From NCBI RefSeq assembly GCF_036237315.1, contig NZ_CP108356.1, positions 7,507,501 to 7,571,500 on the forward strand: 64,000 nucleotides of DNA, written 5' to 3'. Positions 26,359 to 34,515 of this stretch are shown piece after piece (the first letter of the stretch is position 1; each line of letters starts with the position of its first letter). The notes under the pieces were generated by a model that ran no database searches, had not been told where the DNA came from, and saw only the letters and a list, made by a program, of their open reading frames with translations. The translations under genes and the position numbers were made by a program. This DNA is from Streptomyces sp. NBC_01351 (lineage in GTDB: Bacteria; Actinomycetota; Actinomycetes; Streptomycetales; Streptomycetaceae).

Positions 26359-28281
26359 ATGAGGCGCATCAATGCGAAACGCGTGCTGGTCGGTGAACCC
26401 CTCGACACCGCGCGCCTGGGCGAGACCCTGTTGCCCAAACGGCTCGCCCTGCCGATCTTCTGCAGCGACCCGCTCTCCTCGGTGGCCTACGCCACCGAGG
26501 AGATCCTGCTGATCCTCGCCCTCGGCGGCGTCGCACTGCTCCACCTCGCCTGGTACGCGGCAGCCGCCATCGTCTTCCTCCTCGTCGTGGTCATCGCCTC
26601 GTACCGGCAGACCTGCCACGCCTATCCCAGCGGCGGCGGCGCGTACGTCGTGAGCAAGGAGAACCTCGGCCCGACCGCCGCGCTGACCGCCGCCAGCGCC
26701 CTGCTCGTCGACTACGTGATGACGGTCGCCGTCTCCGTCGTCTCCGGCGTCTCCGCCATCACCTCGGCCATCCCCTCGCTGAACGACCACGAAGTGGCCC
26801 TGTCGGTCGCCTTCGTGGTGCTGCTGACCGTGATGAACCTGCGCGGCGTCCGCGAGTCCGGCCGGATCTTCGCCATCCCCACCTACGGGTTCGTCCTCGT
26901 CATCTACCTCATGTTCGCCTGCGCCGCCGTACGACTGGCGACCGGCGAGACCATCCGCGCCGAGTCCGCCGACCTGCCGATCACCGAGACCGGCACCTAC
27001 ACCGGCATCGCCCTCGTGCTCCTCGCGATGCGCGCCTTCGCCTCCGGCTGCACCGCCCTCACCGGCGTCGAGGCGATCAGCAACGGTGTGCCCGCCTTCC
27101 AGAAGCCGAAGGCAAAGAACGCGGCGACCACCCTGGCCGCGATGGGCTTCCTCTCCGTGACGATGTTCGTGGGCATCACCGCCCTCGCCATGACGTACAA
27201 GGTCCACGTCGCCGAAGACCCCACCGAACTGGGCCTGGCCCCCGGCACGCCGATGTCCACCGCCCTCGCCCAGATCGGCCGTGCCACCTTCGGCGACTGG
27301 CACTTCCTCTTCTACCTGCTCCAGGCCGTCACCGCCGGCGTGCTGATCCTCGCCGCGAACACCGCCTTCAACGGCTTCCCGATGCTCGCCTCGATCCTGG
27401 CAAAGGACCGGTACGCGCCCCGCCAGCTCTTCAACCGCGGCGACCGGCTCGTCTACTCCAACGGAGTCGTGCTCCTCGCCCTCGTCGCGATCGGCCTCAT
27501 CATCGCCTTCGACGCCAATCTCACCCGCCTCATCCAGCTCTACATCATCGGCGTCTTCGTATCCTTCACCCTCTCCCAGGCCGGCATGGTCGTGCACTGG
27601 CGCAGGGAGCTCGCCTCACCCGCCACCCCGCGCGAGGAACGCGTCCACATCCACCGCCGGCTCGCCATCAACGCGGTCGGCGCCATCCTGACCGCCCTGG
27701 TCCTCGTCATCGTCCTCATCACCAAGTTCACGCACGGCGCCTGGCTCGTCGTCATCGCCATGCCGCTGCTCTTCCTCGGGATGAAGGGCGTACGCCGCCA
27801 CTACGACCAGGTCGCCCGGCAAGTGGCCATCGCCCCCGACGCGAAGCCGCGCAAACCCGCCCGCCATCACGTCCTGGTCCTCGTCGCCGGCGTGCACGCC
27901 CCCACGATGAAGGCCCTCGGCTACGCGCAGGGCCTGCGCCCCGACACCCTGACCGCCGTCACCGTCGCCGCCGACGAGGAGGACGCGGACCGGCTGCGCG
28001 CGGCCTGGACCGCACACGACCCGGGGATCCCCCTGAAGATCCTGCACTCCCCGTACCGCGAGGTGGTCGGCCCGATCCTGGCCCACGTCGAGGAACTGGC
28101 GGCGGACTCCGCCACGGACGTGCTCTCGGTGGTCATCCCGGAGTACGTCGTGGGGAACTGGTGGGAGCAGCCCCTGCACAACCAGAACGCGCTGCGGCTC
28201 AAGGCGCGGCTGCTCTTCACCCCCGGGGTCGCGGTGATCGACGTGCCGTACCTGCTGGAGTCGGCGGGCAAGGAGGAGTAG
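26359..28281 (+). CDS. APC-superfamily permease, KimA-like potassium/proton symporter
   Basis: Integral membrane protein of 640 residues with about 12 transmembrane segments and a C-terminal cytoplasmic domain from about 490 (HHVLVLVAGVHAPTMKAL). The N terminus, LALPIFCSDPLSSVAYATEE, matches KimA (formerly YdaO), the high-affinity K+ importer of Bacillus, rather than typical amino-acid permeases. KimA in firmicutes is inhibited by c-di-AMP and often preceded by a c-di-AMP riboswitch; the 51-base leader here is too short for one. Ion specificity is inferred from family resemblance. Its 3' end overlaps the convergent PucR gene by 65 bases. Confidence 0.8.
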   Translation: MRRINAKRVLVGEPLDTARLGETLLPKRLALPIFCSDPLSSVAYATEEILLILALGGVALLHLAWYAAAAIVFLLVVVIASYRQTCHAYPSGGGAYVVSKENLGPTAALTAASALLVDYVMTVAVSVVSGVSAITSAIPSLNDHEVALSVAFVVLLTVMNLRGVRESGRIFAIPTYGFVLVIYLMFACAAVRLATGETIRAESADLPITETGTYTGIALVLLAMRAFASGCTALTGVEAISNGVPAFQKPKAKNAATTLAAMGFLSVTMFVGITALAMTYKVHVAEDPTELGLAPGTPMSTALAQIGRATFGDWHFLFYLLQAVTAGVLILAANTAFNGFPMLASILAKDRYAPRQLFNRGDRLVYSNGVVLLALVAIGLIIAFDANLTRLIQLYIIGVFVSFTLSQAGMVVHWRRELASPATPREERVHIHRRLAINAVGAILTALVLVIVLITKFTHGAWLVVIAMPLLFLGMKGVRRHYDQVARQVAIAPDAKPRKPARHHVLVLVAGVHAPTMKALGYAQGLRPDTLTAVTVAADEEDADRLRAAWTAHDPGIPLKILHSPYREVVGPILAHVEELAADSATDVLSVVIPEYVVGNWWEQPLHNQNALRLKARLLFTPGVAVIDVPYLLESAGKEE

Positions 28282-29566
28282 CGGGGTCGGCGGCGGCGCG
28301 CTGCACCACCGCCGCGTGCGCCAGCGCCAGCTCCACCACGTGCCGGGGGTCGGCGAGCGAGCGGCCGGTGAGGTGCTCCAGGCGGCGCAGCCGGTTGGAG
28401 ACGGTGTTGCGGTGGCAGTACAGCCGCTGCGCCGCGTACGCGGTCGAGCCCTGGCAGGTCAGCCAGGTGCCGAGGGTGGTCAGCAGGGTCCGGCGGTCCT
28501 CGGCGGGCAAGGCCAGCACCGGGCCCAGCACCACCTGCCGCAGCCGGGCCGCGAGTTCCCCCTGCGCCGCGACCAGCGCCGCCGGCAGCCCCTCGTCCAG
28601 CAGCGCCGTGCGCGGGCCGCCCGACGCGGGGGCGGTCCGCAGGGCGAGGTCGGCCAGCCGCCGCGCCCCGGCCAGCTCGGCCGGGGCCCCGACCACCGGG
28701 CTGACCCCGGCGCGGACCCCGAGCGGCGCGAGCAGCTCCCGTACGGACTCCAGCGGATGGTGGCCCAGATCCACCAGGCCGCACTCCCCGTCGGCGCGGA
28801 TCCGCCACAGCATGCGGGGTGCGGCGGAGGCTCCGGGTCTCGTGGCGGCGCCGGGGCCTGCGGCGGCGCCGGATCCCGCGGCGCTGCCGGGCCCCTCGGC
28901 GGCCCGCTCGGCCCGGCCCGCGTCCCCGGTCCCTGCCCGGGCGGAGTCCTTCGCCGCGGCCTCCGCGACGCCCGCACCCGCCACGACCACCACCGCGAAA
29001 CGGCCCCGCTCCGGCAGCCCCAGCTGTGCGGCGGCCTCCGAGGCGGCCGGTCCGCCGGCGGCGACCGCGCCGTCCAGCAGGGTGTCCAGCAGGGCCGCGC
29101 GCCGCTCTCGGTCACGGTCGGTCCGCGCGGCCTCCGTACTCCGGTAGGACTCCGCCACGGCGTCCGTCATCTGGTCCAGGACGTCCCACAGCAGGGTCGC
29201 GGAGGGCAGCAGCCGGGGCAGCGCCGCCGGGTCGTGGGCGGCCACGGCTTCGGTGAGGGTCTGCCAGAGGAGCCGCCCGCCACGCCGGTAGGTGCGCAGC
29301 AACGAGGTGAGCGGCAGCCCCTGCTCCGCGCGGAGCGTGCCGGTGGCCCGGGCGTCCGAGAGATCGACCGGCAGCCCGCGGGAGCTGCGGACCAGGCCCT
29401 CGACGGCCTGGCGGAGGTTGTGGTGGATCCGCTCGCGCAGCTCGGCCCGGCCGAGCAGGGCGGCGTACGCGGGGTCCTCGGCCAGGGTCAGGTCGGCCAG
29501 GCGGTGCGCCGCCACGGCGATGCGGCGGGACAGGTCCTCGCGTACGTCCTCGATGATCCGCTCCAT
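28217..29566 (-). CDS. PucR-family regulator
   Basis: DNA-binding regulator of 449 residues. The N-terminal RsbT-RD-like helical domain (MERIIEDVREDLSRRIA to LTSLLRTYRRGGRLLWQ) is followed by a GGDEF-like segment interrupted by a Gly/Ala-rich insert (GSAAGSGAAAGPGAATRPG), and a C-terminal PucR HTH with YCHRNTVSNRLRRLEHLTG. The ATG at 29566 was chosen as the family start; longer frames run to 29680 across the operator and are unlikely. It diverges from the TetR gene across a clear palindrome, and its end overlaps the KimA-like permease gene in antisense. Confidence 0.82.
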   Translation of the reverse strand: MERIIEDVREDLSRRIAVAAHRLADLTLAEDPAYAALLGRAELRERIHHNLRQAVEGLVRSSRGLPVDLSDARATGTLRAEQGLPLTSLLRTYRRGGRLLWQTLTEAVAAHDPAALPRLLPSATLLWDVLDQMTDAVAESYRSTEAARTDRDRERRAALLDTLLDGAVAAGGPAASEAAAQLGLPERGRFAVVVVAGAGVAEAAAKDSARAGTGDAGRAERAAEGPGSAAGSGAAAGPGAATRPGASAAPRMLWRIRADGECGLVDLGHHPLESVRELLAPLGVRAGVSPVVGAPAELAGARRLADLALRTAPASGGPRTALLDEGLPAALVAAQGELAARLRQVVLGPVLALPAEDRRTLLTTLGTWLTCQGSTAYAAQRLYCHRNTVSNRLRRLEHLTGRSLADPRHVVELALAHAAVVQRAAADPATPPCPPTPAGTARRSPRPRG

Positions 29567-29628
29567 GACGGGCAGGGTGGCACGGGGGCCCGGGCGCTGG
29601 GGAGGGCCCGGACCGGCCCCATCCGCTA

Positions 29629-29663
29629 CGGTGAGCGAAGCACTGCACATGCAGTGCTCACCG
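29629..29663. promoter_or_regulatory. Nested palindromic operator for TetR gene
   Basis: The inner repeat AGCACTGCA-CA-TGCAGTGCT (29639-29658) is perfect. An outer pair CGGTGAGC (29629-29636) and GCTCACCG (29656-29663) is also perfect and shares its last three bases with the inner arm. It lies 31 bases before the tetR ATG and 62 bases before the divergent PucR gene. Autoregulation by the TetR protein is the simple reading. Confidence 0.7.
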
Positions 29664-29694
29664 TGAGGTACCGAAGCCACCCCGAGGACCGTCC

Positions 29695-30252
29695 ATGCGC
29701 CAGAACCCGCAGCGCCGCGCCGCGCTGCTCGACGCCGCCATCGAAGTCCTGGCGCGCGAGGGATCGCGCGGGCTGACGCTGCGCGCGGTGGACACGGAGG
29801 CGGGCGTACCGACGGGCACCGCCTCGAACTACTTCGCCAACCGGGCCCAGTTGCTCGTGCAGATCCTCCACCGCACCCGCGAACGGCTCGTCCCGGACCC
29901 GGTGGAGCTGGCCGGACCGCTCGACACCAAGGTGCTGCTCGGCCGGCTCGTGGAGCGGATGCGGCGCGAGCGCAGCGTGTACATCGCGATGCTGGAACTC
30001 CGCCTGGAGTGCAGCCGCCGCCCCGAACTCCGGGCGGAACTGGCCGACTTCCAGGCCGCCGAGCTGGAGGACAACATCGCCTGGCACCTGGAATCGGGCC
30101 TCCCGGGAGACCGGCAGGGCGTGGTGCTGCTGTACCTCGCGATGACGGGCCTGATCGTGGACGACCTGACCGTCCCGGCCACTCTGGAGCCCTACCCGGT
30201 GGAGGGTCTCATCGACACCCTGGTCGAACGCCTGCTCCCGGACGGGGAGTAG
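29695..30252 (+). CDS. TetR/AcrR-family regulator
   Basis: Repressor-type protein of 185 residues. The N-terminal TetR HTH, LLDAAIEVLAREGSRGLTLR followed by VPTGTASNYFANRAQLL, is intact; the C-terminal ligand domain is alpha-helical without recognisable motif. A nested palindrome just upstream is its probable operator, which could also control the divergent PucR gene. The stop codon is immediately followed by the end of the convergent M48 peptidase gene (no spacer). The ligand is unknown. Confidence 0.88.
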   Translation: MRQNPQRRAALLDAAIEVLAREGSRGLTLRAVDTEAGVPTGTASNYFANRAQLLVQILHRTRERLVPDPVELAGPLDTKVLLGRLVERMRRERSVYIAMLELRLECSRRPELRAELADFQAAELEDNIAWHLESGLPGDRQGVVLLYLAMTGLIVDDLTVPATLEPYPVEGLIDTLVERLLPDGE

Positions 30253-31557
30253 TCACCCGGCGTGGTCACGGATCACGCGGCGCGCCAAAGCCGTGCGGGC
30301 GGGGGCCAGTTCGGCGCCGACCGCCTCCTCCCGGGAGCCCGCGTAGGTGACCTGTGCCCGATGCGGGCCGGCCGCGGCCGCGCAGCGCCGCCGCAGGTGG
30401 GTCGGCGGGTGCGTGGAGTCCACGGTGTGCCCGCGCCGGGCGGCGACTCGCCGGAGCCGTTCGTACTCCCGCTCCGGCACGGTCGCGACGTGCGCCGCCA
30501 GCCGCTCCCACAGCCCCTGTTCTGCCTGGTCACGGGCCTCACGCCCGCCGCGGCCGCCCTGCATCTGCGCGGCCACCGACTCCCGGCGCAGCTGCGGTTC
30601 GACCGCATCCGCCACCAGGAGCCGGTCCATCAGGGCGACGGCCGCCTCCGTGGACCCGACCCGGGCGGCGCTCGCGTCGGCCAGGTACTCCGCCCGCAGC
30701 GAGGCCCGCAGGGTCAGCCGGTCGAGCAGGTGGAGCAGCCCGTACACGGCCCACCGCGGCACGAAGGTCACCGCGTTCACGAACCGGTCCATCGGGTTCG
30801 TGGCCGGTGTCGGCGCCAGCACGTAGGACCAGACCGCCAGTGAGTGCAGGGCCCCGCCGGTGACCCGCGCGTGCCGGACGTCGCCGTGGGCGAAGTGCCC
30901 CAGCTCGTGTCCCAGCAGTGCCACGCGCTCCTGCGGCGTGAGGATCTCCCACAGCCCGAGGCCCAGGTACAGCACGCGCCGCTGCCGCAGGCCGTACGTG
31001 GTCACCGCCGCGTTGGCCTCGGCTCCCACCACCACCGCGTGCACCCCGGCCGTCCCGACCGCGCTCCCGACCTCGTCGATCAGCTCGAAGAGCCGCGGGG
31101 CGTCCGCCCGGTACAGCACGTGCCCGTCCTCCGGCAGTTGCCCGGCCCGGGGCCGCAACGCCGCGGCGACCCCCATCAGCAGCAGCCCGCAGACCGGTTG
31201 GACCCCCGTGTCCCATCCCAGGACCACCAGCAACACCCCGGCCACCACCAGGAGCGCGGTCATCCCGTGCACGAGCAGGGCCACGCCGAAGGCGAGCGCC
31301 GTGGCCGCGTTCCGGGCCCGCGGCGCGCCGTCGTCGGACCCGTGCTCCATCTCGGCCGACAGCTGGTCCCCGTACTGCTGCGCGAGGCGCCGCCGGAACG
31401 CCGCGACACGCCCAGGCTCCGGATCCGGGGCGCCCGGGTCCACGTTCCAGTCGCATGCCGCGCACCACTCGACGTACTGCCCGTCCGCCGGCACGCGGCT
31501 CCCGCACTGCGGGCATTCCCGTACCGACGGCGCGGCCGTCGCACTGCTGATCTCCAT
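30253..31557 (-). CDS. M48-family membrane metallopeptidase with zinc ribbon
   Basis: Zinc peptidase of 434 residues. An N-terminal zinc ribbon (Cys15, Cys18, Cys32, Cys35 in ECPQCG and CAAC) precedes two adjacent hydrophobic segments at about 85-135. The peptidase domain has HELGH at 217-221 and the third ligand Glu290 in AEYLAD. M48 enzymes (HtpX/Ste24-like) degrade damaged membrane or secreted proteins. A further hydrophobic segment (WSYVLAPT) follows the active site. The C-terminal 100 residues are basic with no known domain. The zinc ribbon suggests recognition of a partner protein. It is convergent with the TetR gene. Confidence 0.88.
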   Translation of the reverse strand: MEISSATAAPSVRECPQCGSRVPADGQYVEWCAACDWNVDPGAPDPEPGRVAAFRRRLAQQYGDQLSAEMEHGSDDGAPRARNAATALAFGVALLVHGMTALLVVAGVLLVVLGWDTGVQPVCGLLLMGVAAALRPRAGQLPEDGHVLYRADAPRLFELIDEVGSAVGTAGVHAVVVGAEANAAVTTYGLRQRRVLYLGLGLWEILTPQERVALLGHELGHFAHGDVRHARVTGGALHSLAVWSYVLAPTPATNPMDRFVNAVTFVPRWAVYGLLHLLDRLTLRASLRAEYLADASAARVGSTEAAVALMDRLLVADAVEPQLRRESVAAQMQGGRGGREARDQAEQGLWERLAAHVATVPEREYERLRRVAARRGHTVDSTHPPTHLRRRCAAAAGPHRAQVTYAGSREEAVGAELAPARTALARRVIRDHAG

Positions 31558-31745
31558 GTTCCCCTCCCGCCGCGGTCCTTCCGGAGCCGCGGTCCGGGCA
31601 GGATAAAGGGATGGCGGGCGCCTACGCGCCCGGATCGGGGTGCGGTGATCTTATGCTCAGGTTTAAGCGAGTCAGCTGGGTTTGCGGCTGGTGAGCGACT
31701 TTGATGGGTTTGCCAGGGACTCGTACCGGAGCAGGGGGACTACTC

Positions 31746-32009
31746 ATGGGTGCTGACCACAACCAGATGAGTGCCGAGCACAACCAGAAGGACAGCACGC
31801 CCACGCTGATCGGTTCCGTGCAGCGCGCGCTGCGCCTCGTGGAAGCGATGTACGCCGAAGGCGGGGCCACCGCGAAGCGGCTTTCACGGCTCACCGGGAT
31901 CCCGTTGCCCACCGTTTACCACTTGCTGCGGACCCTCAGCCACGAGGGCTACGTGCAGCGCGAGGGCGGGGCTTTCCGGCTCGCGGACGATCTACCGCTC
32001 GCATCTTGA
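31746..32009 (+). CDS. Standalone IclR-type HTH protein
   Basis: Protein of 87 residues that is only an IclR-type winged HTH (LIGSVQRALRLVEAMYAEGG, LSRLTGIPLPTVYHLLRTL, EGYVQREGGAF). It starts with an odd near-repeat GADHNQMSAEHNQ and lacks the roughly 170-residue IclR effector domain. The ATG at 31746 follows GGGGGACTACTC. About 100 bases of unusually AT-rich sequence follow the TGA; I could not restore a convincing effector domain in another frame, so it may be natural or a truncated remnant. It heads the roadblock locus and could be its regulator. The upstream 190 bases are AT-rich for this genome and probably hold the promoter. Confidence 0.75.
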   Translation: MGADHNQMSAEHNQKDSTPTLIGSVQRALRLVEAMYAEGGATAKRLSRLTGIPLPTVYHLLRTLSHEGYVQREGGAFRLADDLPLAS

Positions 32010-32168
32010 TCAAAAGCCGAAGGGATCCGGCCAAGCTGTTACGCGCTTTCGCGCATGTTCCAGCGGAAAATGCCAGAACGCCCTTCCGCACTGTGGAACT
32101 TGAGTAAGTTCCCTCCTGTCGCGCCGCAGACCGTGCACTCAGCACGTCCGGCCGGGAGGGGAGCCCGC

Positions 32169-32591
32169 GTGCCCGGGATCGACGAATGCCTGCTCGAAGC
32201 CATGGCCCTGCCTGGTGCGCGGGGGGCCGCGCTGGTCGACTGGAGCAGCGGACTGGCCCTAGGCACCGCGGGGGAGTCGCCCGTCGGCGACCATGAGACC
32301 ACCGCCGCCGAGACCGCCGAGCTGGCCCGGGCGGCCGCCGAGTACGAGTCCTTCGCTCCGGCGGCCACCGGGGCCGCCGCAGGGACCGGGGCCTTAGGCG
32401 GCGACGCGGGGGGCCCGCCCGTCGAGGACCTGATCGTCACCACCCGCACCGGCTACCACGTACTGCGCTTCGTCGAAACGAGCTTCGACAGCAGCGTCTT
32501 CCTGCACCTCTGGCTCGACCGCGCCGACGGCAATCTCGCCCTCGCGCGCCACAGACTCCGCACCCTGGCGGAGGGGCTGGTGCTCAGATGA
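32169..32591 (+). CDS. Roadblock/LC7-like protein, contains TTA codon
   Basis: Protein of 140 residues, clearly homologous to the protein at 33972 but diverged: ARGAALVDWSSGLALGTAG here against GAALVDYGSGMALGTIGG there, and YHVLRFVETS with LALARHRLRTLAEGL at the end. An acidic/Ala-rich insert (AAGTGALGGDAGG) includes Leu76 encoded by TTA at 32394-32396, predicting bldA dependence. The GTG at 32169 has GGGAGGGG in front; the frame is open to 32055 without a ribosome site. Its stop overlaps the next ATG (ATGA), so it is coupled to the PATAN-like gene. Roadblock folds dimerise and usually regulate small GTPases; none is nearby. Confidence 0.72.
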   Translation: MPGIDECLLEAMALPGARGAALVDWSSGLALGTAGESPVGDHETTAAETAELARAAAEYESFAPAATGAAAGTGALGGDAGGPPVEDLIVTTRTGYHVLRFVETSFDSSVFLHLWLDRADGNLALARHRLRTLAEGLVLR

Positions 32592-33382
32592 ACGCCACCT
32601 CGGCCGCCTCGGCCCCGGCCTCCGTGGCCGTCTCCCCCCTCCTCACCCGGCTCGCCGCCGAGCGCGCCACCGGCGCCCTGCTCCGCGACCGCGGCACCCT
32701 CTTCCTGGAGGACGGCCGCATCGTGCACGCGGAGAGCCCGGCAACCCCCGGCCTCGACGTCCTGCTCACCACCGGCGGCGGCCTCGCTCCCGAGCGCTGG
32801 CGCGAGGCCGTGGACCGGGCCGGAGCCCGCCGCCAGGTCGCCCGCTTCCTCGTGGACAGTGGCGGGCTCGCGGGCGGCGAACTGGAGATATGCCACCTCG
32901 CCGCGATCTTCGACGCCGCGTTCTTCGCGCTCTCCCCGGGCAGCGGCCCCTCCCGGTTCCGCCGCGGCGCCACCCACTGGATCGGCTCCGTCCGCTCGGT
33001 CCCGGCCGCCGCCGTGGAGCGCGAGACCTGCCGCCGCAGGGAACTGCTCGACGCGGTCTGGCCCTACCCGCTGCTCGACACCGCCCCGGTGGTGCCCCGG
33101 GCGGCCGCGCCCGGCCAGACGGTCACCGCCCGGCAGCGGATCCTGCTGCGCCAGGCGGACGGCGTCCGCACCCCGGCCGACCTCGCGTGGGTGCTGGGCC
33201 GGCCCGCCTTCCACACGCTGCTCGACGTACGGCGCCTCGCGGCGGCCGGACTGGTCGAGACGCCGCACGAGCCGGTCCAGCCGCCGGCCGCGGCCCCCCT
33301 GCCCGACTGGATGACCCAGGCCCAATCCCCGGACGTGGCGCTGCTCCGCCGGTTACGCGACGCACTGGAGGCAAGCCTGTGA
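32588..33382 (+). CDS. PATAN/DUF4388-like protein, contains TTA codon
   Basis: Protein of 264 residues. The N-terminal segment LLTRLAAERATGALLRDRG, followed by LFLEDGRIVHAESP, resembles the PATAN/DUF4388 fold of two-component-linked proteins in cyanobacteria and deltaproteobacteria. The middle is helical. The region QRILLRQADGVRTPADLAWVL followed by LLDVRRLAAAGLVE looks like a winged-helix-type end. Leu256 is TTA (33353-33355), very close to the C terminus. It overlaps the preceding roadblock gene by four bases and is followed by another roadblock gene. It may be the output or scaffold protein of the locus; its biochemical role is unknown. Confidence 0.65.
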   Translation: MNATSAASAPASVAVSPLLTRLAAERATGALLRDRGTLFLEDGRIVHAESPATPGLDVLLTTGGGLAPERWREAVDRAGARRQVARFLVDSGGLAGGELEICHLAAIFDAAFFALSPGSGPSRFRRGATHWIGSVRSVPAAAVERETCRRRELLDAVWPYPLLDTAPVVPRAAAPGQTVTARQRILLRQADGVRTPADLAWVLGRPAFHTLLDVRRLAAAGLVETPHEPVQPPAAAPLPDWMTQAQSPDVALLRRLRDALEASL

Positions 33383-33468
33383 GGCTCCCGCTGCGACCGG
33401 TCCTGCGTGCCGACCGCTCCGAGCGGCGGCAGCCCGATTCGAGGATGGCCGAAAGGAGGAAGGCCGAC

Positions 33469-33888
33469 ATGAGTACGGTGCCCCCCGAGGCGGAGGCCGA
33501 GATACTCGCCGAGCTCCGCAGGCTGCGCGCCCGGGTGCCCCAGCTCACCGGAGCCTTCGCCGCGAGCATCGACGGCCTGGTCCTCGCCCAGGACAGCGCC
33601 GCCACCGAAGCCGAGTCCGTCGCCGCCCTCACCGCGGCCGCCCTCGGAGTGTCCCAGCGGCTCAGCGACAGCACCGGCCAGGGCGCGTTCCGCGAGCTGC
33701 TGGTGCGCGGCGAACTCGGATACGTGGCCACCTACGCCGCGGGCGAGGCGGCCGTCCTCACCCTGACGGCGGAACCGCGCGTCAACGTCGGGCGCCTCCA
33801 CCTGGAGGCCCGCCGCTCCAGCGTCCGGATAGCAGAGCTCGTCGAACCCGCCCTCGGACGCCGGGGCCCGGGCGACGCGCCGACGTGA
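33469..33888 (+). CDS. Roadblock/LC7 domain protein
   Basis: Protein of 139 residues with a good roadblock/LC7 fold: LRRLRARVPQLTGAFAASID, GLVLAQDSAATEAESVAALT, LGVSQRLSDSTGQGAF and ELGYVATYAAGEAAVLTLT. It is of the MglB/CvnB type, which as dimers act as GTPase-activating or scaffold proteins. ATG at 33469 has AAAGGAGGAAGGCCGAC in front; a GTG at 33379 overlapping the previous stop gives 30 extra residues and cannot be excluded. No Ras-like GTPase, DUF742 or nitrate-sensor kinase gene is present, so this is not a standard conservon. Confidence 0.8.
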   Translation: MSTVPPEAEAEILAELRRLRARVPQLTGAFAASIDGLVLAQDSAATEAESVAALTAAALGVSQRLSDSTGQGAFRELLVRGELGYVATYAAGEAAVLTLTAEPRVNVGRLHLEARRSSVRIAELVEPALGRRGPGDAPT

Positions 33889-33971
33889 GCCCGTACCACT
33901 TCCCGTACCAGCGCAAGTGACAGCTACAGCTACAGACACAGCTACAGCGAATCGAGAAAGAGGAGCCACTC

Positions 33972-34349
33972 ATGGCCAACGTGGAGACCGCGCTCAAGGA
34001 AGCCACCACCAGCATCGAGGGTGCCATCGGCGCCGCCCTCGTCGACTACGGCAGCGGCATGGCCCTCGGAACCATCGGGGGCGGCAAGGAGCTGGACCTC
34101 ACGGTCGCGGCCGCGGGCAACACGGACGTGGTGCGCGCCAAGGTCCGCACGATGGAGATGCTCGGGATCAAGGACGAGATCGAGGACATCCTGATCACCC
34201 TCGGTGGCCAGTACCACCTGATCCGGCTGATGCGCAGCCGAGGCTCCTCGGCGGGCTTCTTCATCTACCTGGTGTTGGACAAGGGCCGCGCGAACCTCGC
34301 GATGGCCCGCCACCAGCTCAAGAAGATCGAGTCGGAGCTGGAGATCTGA
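33972..34349 (+). CDS. Roadblock/LC7-like protein
   Basis: Protein of 125 residues, MANVETALKEATTSIEGAIG to ARHQLKKIESELEI, paralogous to the product of 32169. It is a compact alpha/beta protein with GAALVDYGSGMALGTIG and YHLIRLMRSRGSSAGFFIYL, typical of small Streptomyces roadblock-like proteins. It is preceded by GAGAAAGAGGAGCC and by a short direct repeat (GACAGCTACAGCTACAGACACAGCTACAG). It is the last gene of the roadblock locus, before 166 bases of AT-rich leader. Probably cytoplasmic and dimeric. Confidence 0.78.
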   Translation: MANVETALKEATTSIEGAIGAALVDYGSGMALGTIGGGKELDLTVAAAGNTDVVRAKVRTMEMLGIKDEIEDILITLGGQYHLIRLMRSRGSSAGFFIYLVLDKGRANLAMARHQLKKIESELEI

Positions 34350-34419
34350 CATCGACCCACGTCGTCGAGGTGGCGGACGGTTTAATTCTTGCCGTCCGCC
34401 CGGCGATCGGCTTCGTTTG

Positions 34420-34431
34420 CCCCATATGGGG
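34420..34431. promoter_or_regulatory. Perfect 12-bp palindrome in AT-rich leader of TagF-like gene
   Basis: CCCCATATGGGG sits in the 166-base region between the last roadblock gene and the glycosyltransferase gene. The region is AT-rich for this genome (TTTAATTCTT, GATAAAGCATAAAACG), with a possible -10 (TATGAAT) at 34438. It could be an operator of the downstream gene; no regulator is known. Confidence 0.35.
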
Positions 34432-34515
34432 GGAGTTTATGAATCTGTTACAGAGTAGGATGCTGTGAGCAGCTGATCATCGATAAAGCATAAAACGCTG
34501 GAGAACCCGCCACCC

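Noticed and set aside
31746..32170. Frameshifted full-length IclR gene
   Set aside because: The other frames after 32009 give no IclR effector-domain sequence and have poor codon bias.
31746..34349. Standard conservon (cvnABCD)
   Set aside because: No sensor kinase, DUF742 or Ras-like GTPase gene is present, so the locus was not called a conservon.
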